Part shown: in pieces, positions 18,548 through 27,454 of the stretch
How the letters are laid out: each line of letters opens with the position of its first letter
How positions within the stretch are numbered: the first letter of the stretch is position 1
DNA from: Mucilaginibacter kameinonensis
GTDB lineage: Bacteria; Bacteroidota; Bacteroidia; Sphingobacteriales; Sphingobacteriaceae
Reading direction: 5' to 3'
Length of the DNA: 64,000 bases
NCBI RefSeq assembly: GCF_003675385.1
Contig: NZ_RCWZ01000005.1
Coordinates: 930,001-994,000 of the forward strand
Translations under genes and position numbers: made by a program
The notes under the pieces: model-generated
Databases searched by the model: none
Seen by the model: only the letters and a program-made list of their open reading frames with translations
Told to the model about the DNA's origin: nothing

Positions 18548-19450
18548 ATGGATTTTATCTTTAGCAGAATTTCAGGCAATAGTGAACAGTCCTTCAGTTT
18601 GAAGGAATCGTCGCTTTATCATGGCTTGAATGACCTGCACGCCCACAATGAGGTAGAGTTGATTTATGTTATAGAAGGAAAGGGTACCATCATGATCCAT
18701 GAAAAAATTGAGCAGATTGTGGAAGGTACAATGATCATGATTGGGAGCAACGTTCCGCACATGCTGCGGTTTGAATCATTTGCTTATTTGAAACCTTTAA
18801 CCAAAATGGGGAAGTATGAATTGCCGGTGCGGCTGCTTACCTTACACTTTAATCCCGACACTTTCGGCAACGCCTTTATGGCCCTCCCCGAAAATTACCT
18901 GATCAATCAATTGTTCGCCGATTGTATGAGTGGCCTGATCATCCATCCTAATGAACATCAAACGATCCTCGCCCAGCTAAGAGAGCTGATGAATGCACCC
19001 AAGTATGACCACTTACCTTTACTAATGAGGTTATTTAATGGCATAGCCCTTAGTCAGCAGCATACCAGTTTTACCTCTGCCCCTTCTGTAAATACTTACA
19101 ATAAGTTGGATGAACAGCGGTTGACTAAAATTTATTTATACACCCTGAATAATTTCACCAAAACCATCAAGCTGAAAGAGGTTGCGGCCATTATTTACAT
19201 GAGCCCCAACGCGTTTTGTAAATACTTCAGAAACCTTACTCAAAAAAGTTACTTTGAGTTTTTACTGGAGGTAAAAATAAATTATGCATGCCGCTTGCTT
19301 AAAGAAACCGACTACAGCATGGTTGTAGTTTGCTATGATTCAGGCTTTAGTAACCACTCTAATTTTAACAGGCATTTTAAAAAGATAACCGGGCAAACAC
19401 CATTAGAGTATAGGAAGACAAACCAGCGCTCAATTATCGTCGACTTATAA
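18548..19450 (+). CDS. AraC-family transcriptional regulator
   Basis: A 300-residue regulator with an N-terminal cupin-like sensor (about 10-110; HAHNEVELIYVIEGKGTIMI begins with the typical metal/sugar-pocket His) and a C-terminal double helix-turn-helix from about 200. The second recognition helix region reads VCYDSGFSNHSNFNRHFKKITGQTPLEYR, the classical AraC signature. It is transcribed away from ppsA-fbp and toward the outer-membrane barrel gene. Either the gluconeogenic operon or the downstream genes could be its target; the sensor type fits a carbohydrate signal. Confidence 0.9.
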   Translation: MDFIFSRISGNSEQSFSLKESSLYHGLNDLHAHNEVELIYVIEGKGTIMIHEKIEQIVEGTMIMIGSNVPHMLRFESFAYLKPLTKMGKYELPVRLLTLHFNPDTFGNAFMALPENYLINQLFADCMSGLIIHPNEHQTILAQLRELMNAPKYDHLPLLMRLFNGIALSQQHTSFTSAPSVNTYNKLDEQRLTKIYLYTLNNFTKTIKLKEVAAIIYMSPNAFCKYFRNLTQKSYFEFLLEVKINYACRLLKETDYSMVVVCYDSGFSNHSNFNRHFKKITGQTPLEYRKTNQRSIIVDL

Positions 19451-19568
19451 AACCCCCAATTCTCCCTACCTCATTCATACACATCGCTTTAAACCCTTTC
19501 ACATTTAATTTCAATTTAAATGTAAATTTTCCCTGTAACTATATTGTCCAAAGCACGGTCTTATAGGA

Positions 19569-22019
19569 ATGAGATTGATCCGGATATCTATTTTAACCTT
19601 CTTTACACTTTTAATATTCAACTTTGCCAATGCACAAACCACAGGTGGTAAAATATCGGGAAGTGTTTTAGATGACGCTAAAAAACCGCTTGACGGAGCA
19701 ACTGTAACCCTGCTTATTGCAAAAGACTCAACAGTATTAGGCACCCTATTTGCCAACAAGGATGGCAGCTTCGTCTTTCAAAACCTAAAAGAAAACACCT
19801 ACACTATAAAAGCAAGCTATATAGGCTATAAAAATTACCGCAGCGAACCGGCAACTATTAGCCGGCAAAAAGCCGTTAATTTACCGCCAATTATTTTAGC
19901 GGCAGCAGGAAAAACCCTGAATGAGGTAGCTGTTACCGCAAAAAGATCATACATTCAACAGAAAATTGACCGTACTGTGGTTAACGTGGGCTCGTTGATA
20001 TCCAATACAGGCGCCAACGCACTGGAAGTACTTTCAAAAAGCCCCGGTGTGCAGGTAGATGCCGATGGCAATATAACTTTTAAGGGAAAAAGCGGTGTTT
20101 TGGTAATGATAGATGACAAACCCACCTATCTGTCGGCCTCAAACCTGGCTACTTACCTGCGGTCTTTACCATCTTCGGCATTAGATCAGATTGAGTTGAT
20201 GGACAACCCGCCGGCCAAATATGATGCTGCCGGAAACGCGGGAGTGATCAATATCAAAACCAAGAAAAATACCATCAAGGGGTTCAATGCCGTAATATCT
20301 GCTGATTACGCGCAAGGGCATTACAGCCGCACTGATGAAAGCATTAATCTCAATTACCGCGTAAACAAGGTCAACCTATTTGCCAACCTTTCTTACAACG
20401 GGCAACGCACATACCGGAGACTGGAAATTGACAGGGACTATTTGGACGATAACGGCGCCAAAACCTCGTCATTAAAGGATATTTCATACTTCAGGCCTTC
20501 AAGCAGCAATACCAACATCAAAGCTGGGATGGATTATTATGTATCGTCTAAAACTACCTGGGGAGTTGTGTTTACCGGCACCATTTCGCGCGACCATGAC
20601 AACAGCCCGGTATATAGCTTATCGTATGGCCCAAACGGTGGCCTGGATTCGAGCATCACTACTTCTAACTCGTCCCGGAATAAATTTGACAGCAAAGGCA
20701 TCAACCTAAACTATACTCATAAATATGACAGCACCGGTCGTACCCTTACTTTTGACCTGGATTATATCAACGATTTATCCGGCAGTAAACAGCTGTTTAT
20801 GAATGACACCTTTTTACCCGATGGTACTTCAATCAATTCGCGTACGCTCCGTGACGACTTGCCCTCAACCATCAATATTTACTCGGCCAAAGCCGATTAT
20901 TCCCATCCTCTTAAAGGTAAAGCCAAGTTTGAAGCAGGTATTAAAAGTAGCTACGTAAATACCGACAATGCCGCTAATTATTTCAATGTGATTAATGGCG
21001 AAAGTAGTATTGATTATAACAACACTAATCGTTTTTTATATAAAGAGAACATCAATGCCGCCTATGTTAATTTTAATAAAACTGTAGGCCGGTTCTCTAT
21101 ACAAACGGGATTACGGGCCGAGAACACCAATGGCATCGGTCACCAGTTGGGGAACGCCCAAAGGCCCGACTCGTCATTTGCCAATCATTACACCAATCTT
21201 TTTCCTACCGCCTATTTATCGTACAATCTGGATACAGCCGGTCACAAAGTGTTGGTTGCATCTTATGGCCGCCGCATAGGCCGCCCGAGCTACGGAAGCT
21301 TAAACCCATTCACTTTTTTTGTGGATGAGTACACCTATTTTTCAGGCAACCCTTTCCTAAGACCACAGTTTACCGATAACTATAAACTGGCCTACAGTTT
21401 CAAAAGCCTGTTCACCATAGCGGTTGCCTACAACTACACAACCGACGTACAAAATGAAACTATTCATAGAGACGGCAAGATCTTTATAAGCACCACAGGC
21501 AATATAGGGCAACAAAAAACATGGGACTATTCGATCAACACAAATCTCCAGCCCGCTAAATGGTGGTCGGTTAACTTATATGCCGAAGTGTATAATAACA
21601 CCTACCAGGGCGCATTTTATAACGGATACCTTCACGCTTCAAAATATACGTTTTCGGCCAATGGCAATAACCAGTTTACCATATCCAAAAGCTGGAGTGC
21701 CGAATTAAGCGGCTTTTATAATACCAGCGGAACATACGGGCAATTTGTTTCTATCCCTACCGGTATGCTCAATGCTGCTATCCAGAAAAAGATCCTGAAT
21801 AACAAAGGGACTATCAAACTAAACATGCGGGATGTTTTTCACTCGTTTAGTCCAAGCGGCACCATTACCAATATTGTGGGTGCTACCGCTACCTATCACA
21901 ACTATTTAGATACACAGGTGGCAACCCTGGCATTTACTTATAACCTGGGCAACCTAACCCATAACGCTCCTAAACGGGATACCGGTGGTGCCGAAAGTGA
22001 ACAAGGCAGGGCACATTAA
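19569..22019 (+). CDS. Outer-membrane beta-barrel protein (TonB-receptor-like, CarboxypepD_reg-like N-terminus)
   Basis: An 816-residue outer-membrane protein with a signal peptide ending ANAQ at 23. Residues about 28-115 form a carboxypeptidase-regulatory-like beta-sandwich (GSVLDDAKKPLDGATVTLL), followed by a plug-like region (ALEVLSKSPGVQVDADGNITFKG, then MDNPPAKYDAAGNAGVINIKT). About 400 residues of alternating aromatic strands complete the outer_membrane_beta-barrel family-3 type (PF14905). There is no SusD-like lipoprotein beside it, so it is not a classical SusCD pair. Likely roles are TonB-linked uptake or signalling. The ligand is unknown. Confidence 0.85.
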   Translation: MRLIRISILTFFTLLIFNFANAQTTGGKISGSVLDDAKKPLDGATVTLLIAKDSTVLGTLFANKDGSFVFQNLKENTYTIKASYIGYKNYRSEPATISRQKAVNLPPIILAAAGKTLNEVAVTAKRSYIQQKIDRTVVNVGSLISNTGANALEVLSKSPGVQVDADGNITFKGKSGVLVMIDDKPTYLSASNLATYLRSLPSSALDQIELMDNPPAKYDAAGNAGVINIKTKKNTIKGFNAVISADYAQGHYSRTDESINLNYRVNKVNLFANLSYNGQRTYRRLEIDRDYLDDNGAKTSSLKDISYFRPSSSNTNIKAGMDYYVSSKTTWGVVFTGTISRDHDNSPVYSLSYGPNGGLDSSITTSNSSRNKFDSKGINLNYTHKYDSTGRTLTFDLDYINDLSGSKQLFMNDTFLPDGTSINSRTLRDDLPSTINIYSAKADYSHPLKGKAKFEAGIKSSYVNTDNAANYFNVINGESSIDYNNTNRFLYKENINAAYVNFNKTVGRFSIQTGLRAENTNGIGHQLGNAQRPDSSFANHYTNLFPTAYLSYNLDTAGHKVLVASYGRRIGRPSYGSLNPFTFFVDEYTYFSGNPFLRPQFTDNYKLAYSFKSLFTIAVAYNYTTDVQNETIHRDGKIFISTTGNIGQQKTWDYSINTNLQPAKWWSVNLYAEVYNNTYQGAFYNGYLHASKYTFSANGNNQFTISKSWSAELSGFYNTSGTYGQFVSIPTGMLNAAIQKKILNNKGTIKLNMRDVFHSFSPSGTITNIVGATATYHNYLDTQVATLAFTYNLGNLTHNAPKRDTGGAESEQGRAH

Positions 22020-22114
22020 TCGGCGTAATACCGTATAAGCAGGGCATATTTGCAGTATAATTGTTACATTAACGGTTAAAAACGTTATTGCATTTCAATC
22101 CATTTCTTCGATAT

Positions 22115-22153
22115 TTGGTTTAACCACGCGGATGTGTTGCGTGGCTAAACCAA
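22115..22153 (+). terminator. Hairpin downstream of the outer-membrane barrel gene
   Basis: Arms 22115-22129 (TTGGTTTAACCACGC) and 22139-22153 pair at 14 of 15 positions around a 9-nt loop. They lie 96 bp after the barrel gene and are followed by TTTACCTTTT. This is consistent with a rho-independent terminator, or with a folded leader for the next gene, which starts 98 bp further on. Confidence 0.5.
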
Positions 22154-22251
22154 TTTACCTTTTAAATTATCAAAAAAACAGGCGCTTACACCAGTTAAGT
22201 GTCATCGCTTTTGGTACATAAAAACAACCTGCAAATCAAACTATCTACTAT

Positions 22252-23607
22252 ATGGAAAAATCACGCCGTACCTTTATCAGGCAGGCCGCGTTAGCCGGTG
22301 CCGGAATTATGCTTACCCCAAAAAGCTGGAGCGCGCAAAGTTACAAACGTATCATTGGCGCTAATGACCGTGTTAGGGTTGGCGTTGTAGGCTTTTCGGA
22401 CAGGCACAAAAGCTCACACGTACCCAGCTTCATGAACCACTATAAAGAACTTAATTTTGATGTGGTAGCTGTATCTGATATCTGGAACAAACGACGTGAA
22501 GAAGGTGCTGCACTGTGGAAAGATAAAATGCAGCATGATGTAAAAGCATATCGTAATAACGAAGAACTATATGATAGCAAAACGGTAGATGCAGTATTTA
22601 TCAGCACTGCCGATTTCCAGCACGCGCGCCATTGCATTGAAGCGGTAAAGGCCGGTTGTGATGCTTATGTAGAAAAGCCTTTTGCCGAAACCATGGAAGA
22701 TAACAGAGCTGCCTTAAAAGCAGTAAAGGAATCGGGTAAGATTGTGCAAATAGGCTCCCAACGCCGGAGTGGGGCTAATTATCATGCCGCCAACGATTTT
22801 ATCCGTTCGGGGAAATTTGGCCCTATCACTATGGTTGAGCTAACCTGGAATGTAAACCAGCCGGGACGGTGGCGCAGACCGGAACTTTTGAGCCAATTAA
22901 AAGAACAGGATACCGACTGGAAACGCTTTATCATGAACCGTCCTTATGAGGATTTCGATCCGCGGAAATATTTGGAATACCGCTTGTTCTGGCCGTATTC
23001 ATCGGGACTGGCTGGTCAGTGGATGAGTCATCAGATTGATACTGTACACTGGTTCAGCGGCTTAAAACACCCGCGCAGCGTAGTTGCCAATGGCGGTATT
23101 TATATGTGGAAAGATGGTCGCCGCAACTGGGATACCATACTTGCAGCATTTGATTACGGGCCACTTGAAGATCCTTCAACCGGTTTCCAGGTTACTTTTG
23201 CATCGCGCATGCATAATGGCGATGAGCATCCGGCCGAGATCTACTACTCAAACGGCGGCGAGCTTAACCTGATCACCAATAAGGTATCGCCCGAAGGTGG
23301 ACTTACACAAAAAATGGCTGATGCCATGCACATGAAAGCCAACCTGCTGCCTGATCTTAGTCTGGCCAATACAGAACAAGTTGTCGCATCTGCCAATACC
23401 GGAGGCGATGTACTCACCTCAAACCACGTGCGCAATTGGATGGAGTGCGTACGCAGTCGCAAACAACCCAATGCTCCTGTTGAAGCGGGTTATAGCCACT
23501 CGATAGCCAACATCATGACCAACGCGGCCGTACATACCGGCTACAAAGCCACTTTTGATGAAACCAGCCAGGAGGTAATGGCTAACGGCAAGGTGTTTAA
23601 ATATTGA
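22252..23607 (+). CDS. Gfo/Idh/MocA family oxidoreductase, Tat-exported
   Basis: A 451-residue NAD(P)-dependent oxidoreductase. A twin-arginine signal (SRRTFIRQAALAGAG) occupies the first 20 residues, indicating export of the folded, cofactor-loaded protein to the periplasm. The Rossmann motif VRVGVVGFSDR lies at 41-51, and the EKP motif with catalytic Lys142 in AYVEKPF. The C-terminal domain has QWMSHQIDTVHWF, typical of the family. Substrates of Tat-exported Bacteroidota members are mostly unknown sugars or cyclitols. The next gene encodes a PmoA-like protein 82 bp downstream, a frequent pairing in Bacteroidota catabolic loci. Confidence 0.92.
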   Translation: MEKSRRTFIRQAALAGAGIMLTPKSWSAQSYKRIIGANDRVRVGVVGFSDRHKSSHVPSFMNHYKELNFDVVAVSDIWNKRREEGAALWKDKMQHDVKAYRNNEELYDSKTVDAVFISTADFQHARHCIEAVKAGCDAYVEKPFAETMEDNRAALKAVKESGKIVQIGSQRRSGANYHAANDFIRSGKFGPITMVELTWNVNQPGRWRRPELLSQLKEQDTDWKRFIMNRPYEDFDPRKYLEYRLFWPYSSGLAGQWMSHQIDTVHWFSGLKHPRSVVANGGIYMWKDGRRNWDTILAAFDYGPLEDPSTGFQVTFASRMHNGDEHPAEIYYSNGGELNLITNKVSPEGGLTQKMADAMHMKANLLPDLSLANTEQVVASANTGGDVLTSNHVRNWMECVRSRKQPNAPVEAGYSHSIANIMTNAAVHTGYKATFDETSQEVMANGKVFKY

Positions 23608-23641
23608 TCTGCAGCCAGGTCATAAGCATTATCTGACTCTG

Positions 23642-23677
23642 TCTGTGTGTTAGCTTTAACACACAGATAGCTTTAAC
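23642..23677 (+). promoter_or_regulatory. Leader hairpin with embedded direct repeat, upstream of the PmoA-like gene
   Basis: Perfect 11-bp arms TCTGTGTGTTA (23642-23652) and TAACACACAGA (23657-23667) with loop GCTT lie between the oxidoreductase stop and the PmoA-like start. TAGCTTTAAC occurs at 23651-23660, spanning the loop, and again at 23668-23677. The second copy could compete for a binding protein. Function is inferred only. Confidence 0.4.
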
Positions 23678-23689
23678 CTTACATCAACA

Positions 23690-24736
23690 ATGAAGATCAT
23701 AAAAAAATTAGGGCTTGCCGTTGCAGCAAACTTGCTGTTGTTGCCGGCAGTACAAGCCCAAAAGGCCGAGCCTGTAAAACTGGTAAAAGCCACGGACAAT
23801 AAGATAGATATCCTGATAGGTGGCAAACCCTTTACCAGTTTCCTGTATCCGGATACGCTGGAAAAGCCGGTGCTCTATCCGATACACTCGGCCAATGGCA
23901 CCCTGGTAACCCGCGGCTTCCCGTTGGCTACGCGCGCCGGCGACCCTACAGATCACCCGCATCATATTGGCCTCTGGTTTAATTTTGAAAACCTGAACGG
24001 GCTGGATTTTTGGAATAACTCATACGCTATACCTGCCGCTAAAAAGAGCGGTTATGGCTGGATCCGTACAGATCGCATTCTGAAAATGGAGAACGGCACA
24101 AAAGGTGTGCTGGCCTATCACGCCAACTGGACAAATCAACAAAAACACGTGATATTGGAAGAGAACACCCGTTTTGAATTTAGCGGAAACGGGCAAGACC
24201 GGATCATTGACCGTATAACCACACTTAAAGCTGATACGGAAGCCTTTTTTAAAGATGCTAAAGACGGAATGCTTGGCCTTCGCCTGGCCCACGACCTGCA
24301 GATTCCTGACCCTGCAGACCAGAAATTCACCGACGATAAAGGCAACATAACCATAGTAAAAGGCGGCGCCGATAAAGTAGCTAATGGCACCTATCTAACC
24401 AGCGAGGGTAAAACCGGCAATGATGCCTGGAGTACCCGCGGCGTATGGTGCAAGGTATACGGCAAAATGGGTACCGACTCGGTAAGTATCACCATTATTG
24501 ACCATCCTCAAAATCCTAATTACCCTACTTTTTGGCATGCCCGGGGTTATGGCCTATTTGCAGCCAATCCTTTAGGCGAAAAGGTATTTACCAACGGAAA
24601 ATCGGAAAAGAACCTTACCCTGAAGAAGGGTGAATCTGTAACATTCAGATACAGGATCATTATCCATAATGGCAGCCAAACCAGCAGCAGCGCTCAATTA
24701 AACCAGGAAGCGGCGGCTTTTGGCAAAACGAAATAA
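23690..24736 (+). CDS. PmoA-like (DUF6807) family secreted protein
   Basis: A 348-residue protein with a signal peptide ending VQAQ at about 24. The region GDPTDHPHHIGLWFNFENLNGLDFW is typical of the family annotated as 'PmoA family' or DUF6807 in Bacteroidota and Planctomycetota. There is no true similarity of role to methane monooxygenase. The His-rich DHPHH suggests a metal or sugar site in a beta-sandwich like that of galactose mutarotase-type folds. It follows the Gfo/Idh/MocA gene and is probably part of the same sugar-modifying pathway. Reaction unknown. Confidence 0.85.
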   Translation: MKIIKKLGLAVAANLLLLPAVQAQKAEPVKLVKATDNKIDILIGGKPFTSFLYPDTLEKPVLYPIHSANGTLVTRGFPLATRAGDPTDHPHHIGLWFNFENLNGLDFWNNSYAIPAAKKSGYGWIRTDRILKMENGTKGVLAYHANWTNQQKHVILEENTRFEFSGNGQDRIIDRITTLKADTEAFFKDAKDGMLGLRLAHDLQIPDPADQKFTDDKGNITIVKGGADKVANGTYLTSEGKTGNDAWSTRGVWCKVYGKMGTDSVSITIIDHPQNPNYPTFWHARGYGLFAANPLGEKVFTNGKSEKNLTLKKGESVTFRYRIIIHNGSQTSSSAQLNQEAAAFGKTK

Positions 24737-24751
24737 AATTACATCTCCCAA

Positions 24752-24795
24752 TAATAGCACATGAGGTATATAAATATATACCTCATGTGCTATTA
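24752..24795. terminator. Palindromic terminator between convergent genes
   Basis: Twenty-bp arms 24752-24771 and 24776-24795 around a 4-nt AAAT loop, with core AGCACATGAGGTATA. It lies 16 bp after the PmoA-like stop and 12 bp after the ABC permease stop. It is AT-rich and lacks a U-run in either direction, so it may work as a bidirectional stop or an mRNA 3'-end protector. Confidence 0.7.
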
Positions 24796-24806
24796 ATTAA
24801 GCCCAA

Positions 24807-27188
24807 TTATTCACTTTTTAAACTTTTAACCGGGCTTGTTAATGCCGCTTTTATGGTTTGGATACTAACCGTAATCATAGTGATCACTATCGCGGTAATA
24901 CCCGTTAACACAAATATCCATGGCGAAATCCCCGACCGGTAATCAAAATGCTGCAGCCAGTTATTCATCATATAAATTGCAATTGGTGTGGCAACCAGGA
25001 GCGAGATAAATACCAGGGTAATAAAGTCGGTAGTTAACAATCTCCAAAGATTGAAAACTGTTGCTCCAAGTACCTTGCGTACACCAATTTCCTTAACACG
25101 TTGTTCGGCCATGAAGGATGCCATACCAAATAAACCCAGGCAGCTGATAAAGATGGCCAAGGCCGCAAAGAACGCCGCCAGCTTACCAATGCGCTGTTCG
25201 TTGCCAAATTTTTGAGCGTATGCCGAATCCACAAAGCTATATTGAAAAGGTTGTTCGGGGTTGAAGTGTTTGAATACCTGTTGTATACTCTCGATAGCCT
25301 TTCCTGCACTCATTTGAGGGTTTATACGCAATAACACTGTGCCGGCGGCATCTTTATTAAAAAAGTAAATGCAAGGCTTTACCTGCCCGTAAGGCGAATC
25401 AACAATAATGTTGCTGATGACACCAATTATTTTGAAAGGATGCCCGTAAAAGGTGATATTTTCACCTACCGGGTTCTTCATCCCCATAAACTTTACTGCC
25501 GACTCATTAACTACTACGGCCGATGAATCAGTCAGGTAATCTTTTGAAAAGTCCCGGCCACCCTTGAATTGCCAGCCTGCGGTTTTTCCGTAATCAACAG
25601 AAACACCGTTTTGCTGAAAATCCACACTTAAGTTCGGATCTTTCTCTTTCCATTCGATAGCGCTGGTGCTGCCCGCAGTTTGGGTAGGGTTTACGTCCCC
25701 TTCGGCGACAGAAACAACAGCGCCGGTTTTATAAAGCTCATTTTTTACCGCAGTAAAGCTCTTATGAACCTGGTCAGTGCCGGGATTAACAGCTAACAAG
25801 CCGTCCCTGCTGTAACCTACCGGCCGGTCTTTTGCAAACTGGATCTGCCCGAAAACAACCACGGTACCTATAATCAGCGTTATTGATACCGTAAATTGCA
25901 ATACCACAAGCACTTTACGCGGAAGGGCCGCAAGTTTTCCTGCCCTGAATACCCCTTTGAGCACTTTTACCGGCTGAAATGACGACAGGTAAAACGCGGG
26001 GTAGCTTCCGGCAACAATCCCGGTAAATAAAGTAAAGCCCAATCCCAATAACCAGAACAAGGCGCTACCCCACAGTATGGTCATTTGCTTTTCTGCTACT
26101 TCATTAAAAAGAGGCAAACTCAACTGCACCATCACCAAAGAAATTACAAACGCCAGCGCTACACATAAAACCGACTCGCTAAAAAACTGGTAGATAAGCT
26201 GGCTCCTGGCCGAACCAATGGCTTTCCTGATACCCACTTCGCGCGCCCGTTTTTCTGACCGGGCCGTACTCAGGTTCATGAAGTTTATACACGCCAGCAG
26301 CAGCACAAAAACACCGATGATGCCAAACATCCATACATATTGAATACGCCCGCCTGTATTTTTGCCATCTTTAAACTCATCGTACAAATGCCATTTGCTC
26401 ATAGGATACAAAAACAGTGCGGGTTTCTTTTTGGCCAATACGGCACTTACATTGCGCAGCTTTGCATCCTTTATTTTCAGAGACAAAGCAGCAAGATCTG
26501 CATTGGGTTGCGTTTGCACATACAATGCACAAAAGTTGGGCCTCCAGGGCTCACTCATCGATCTGATATCGTTAGCGGTAAAGCCCATTTCCCAGGGTGC
26601 AATAAAACCAAGGCCGGCAAATGTTGCATTATGGGGCATATCTTCAAATACACCGGCTACCTTTGCATTATAATGGTTATCAATTTTCAAAGTCCGGTTC
26701 ATAGGGTCAGCATCGCCGAAGTAAGCTTTTGCTGTTGACGCCGAAATTAAAACCGAAGTAGGATCTGTTAATGCATTACGGTTGCCTTTAAGCATTTTCA
26801 ATGTGAACATCTCGGGGCCCCCGGCTTCCATAAATACGCCGGTCCGGGTTAATTTTTTATTGTCCAGCGCAAGCATGTGATCGCCATAGCCGGCGCTGTT
26901 TACCACCTGTTTAAACAGGCTGCCATAGCTTTTCCGCAATTCTGCTGCAAGTGGTAAGGGTACCGCCTGCCAGGTTTGCACCTCGCCATTATTGGTAACG
27001 TTTTGGATTACCTGGGCAATGGTTCCGCGGTTTTGATGGTTACTGTCAAACGATAATTCATCCCAGATCCAGAGACCTATCAGTATGGCCACCGCCATAC
27101 CAACAGACAATCCCGCGATATTGATAAAAGAATGCACCTTGTTTTTAATAAGGTTACGCCAGGCAATTTTCAAATAGTTTTTGATCAT
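24807..27188 (-). CDS. MacB/FtsX-type ABC transporter permease (lone, duplicated domain)
   Basis: A 793-residue membrane protein with two tandem MacB periplasmic-domain plus FtsX permease units, the usual Bacteroidota arrangement. Membrane segments are visible at about 21-42, 285-305, 335-355, 375-400, 425-445, then again near 680-700, 725-745 and 765-785. Conserved FtsX motifs SEKRAREVGIRKAIGSARSQL and AEQRVKEIGVRKVLGA precede the equivalent helices of each half. No ATPase gene adjoins it. Members act in mechanotransmission or lipoprotein and peptide efflux. TGTTCG repeats upstream suggest it has its own regulated promoter. Confidence 0.9.
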   Translation of the reverse strand: MIKNYLKIAWRNLIKNKVHSFINIAGLSVGMAVAILIGLWIWDELSFDSNHQNRGTIAQVIQNVTNNGEVQTWQAVPLPLAAELRKSYGSLFKQVVNSAGYGDHMLALDNKKLTRTGVFMEAGGPEMFTLKMLKGNRNALTDPTSVLISASTAKAYFGDADPMNRTLKIDNHYNAKVAGVFEDMPHNATFAGLGFIAPWEMGFTANDIRSMSEPWRPNFCALYVQTQPNADLAALSLKIKDAKLRNVSAVLAKKKPALFLYPMSKWHLYDEFKDGKNTGGRIQYVWMFGIIGVFVLLLACINFMNLSTARSEKRAREVGIRKAIGSARSQLIYQFFSESVLCVALAFVISLVMVQLSLPLFNEVAEKQMTILWGSALFWLLGLGFTLFTGIVAGSYPAFYLSSFQPVKVLKGVFRAGKLAALPRKVLVVLQFTVSITLIIGTVVVFGQIQFAKDRPVGYSRDGLLAVNPGTDQVHKSFTAVKNELYKTGAVVSVAEGDVNPTQTAGSTSAIEWKEKDPNLSVDFQQNGVSVDYGKTAGWQFKGGRDFSKDYLTDSSAVVVNESAVKFMGMKNPVGENITFYGHPFKIIGVISNIIVDSPYGQVKPCIYFFNKDAAGTVLLRINPQMSAGKAIESIQQVFKHFNPEQPFQYSFVDSAYAQKFGNEQRIGKLAAFFAALAIFISCLGLFGMASFMAEQRVKEIGVRKVLGATVFNLWRLLTTDFITLVFISLLVATPIAIYMMNNWLQHFDYRSGISPWIFVLTGITAIVITMITVSIQTIKAALTSPVKSLKSE

Positions 27189-27316
27189 AACGATAATTTT
27201 AATTGGCAGCCGTGATTGAGCAAAGAGGGTTTACTTCCAGTAACTTATATAAGATGCATGCCAAATAAATAACAATCTATATATCAATAAATTAAACCAA
27301 ACCATCGCTCAATAAA

Positions 27317-27344
27317 CTGTTCGCATACGGACAGCCTGTGTTCG
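27317..27344 (-). promoter_or_regulatory. TGTTCG repeat cluster upstream of the ABC permease
   Basis: An 18-bp imperfect inverted repeat CTGTTCGCATACGGACAG (27317-27334, 7 of 9 pairs) is followed by another TGTTCG at 27339-27344. The two TGTTCG copies start 21 bp apart, two helical turns. The cluster lies about 130-155 bp upstream of the permease ATG, a typical activator position. Binding protein unknown. Confidence 0.4.
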
Positions 27345-27391
27345 GATATAGTAAAAGACGTTATAACCTTTGTTTCAGAATGATACAACAT

Positions 27392-27425
27392 AAAAAGGCC
27401 GGTGCACTTTGTCAGTGAGCCGGCC
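27392..27425 (-). terminator. Rho-independent terminator of the DHA2 exporter gene
   Basis: GGCCGG (27397-27402) pairs with CCGGCC (27420-27425), with an inner CAC/GTG stem. On the minus strand it is followed by TTTTTATG, a clear U-tract. It lies 30 bp after the exporter stop at 27455. Confidence 0.8.
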
Positions 27426-27454
27426 CGGTAATTTCAAGACTTATAAAAGTGTAG

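Noticed and set aside
19569..24736. Polysaccharide-utilisation locus (SusC/SusD)
   Set aside because: The barrel protein resembles family 3 outer-membrane barrels, and no SusD-like lipoprotein or paired glycosidase lies next to it.
27248..27262. Sigma-54-like TGGCATG-N4-TTAT on the minus strand
   Set aside because: The -12 element lacks the required GC, so the match is too weak to call a promoter.
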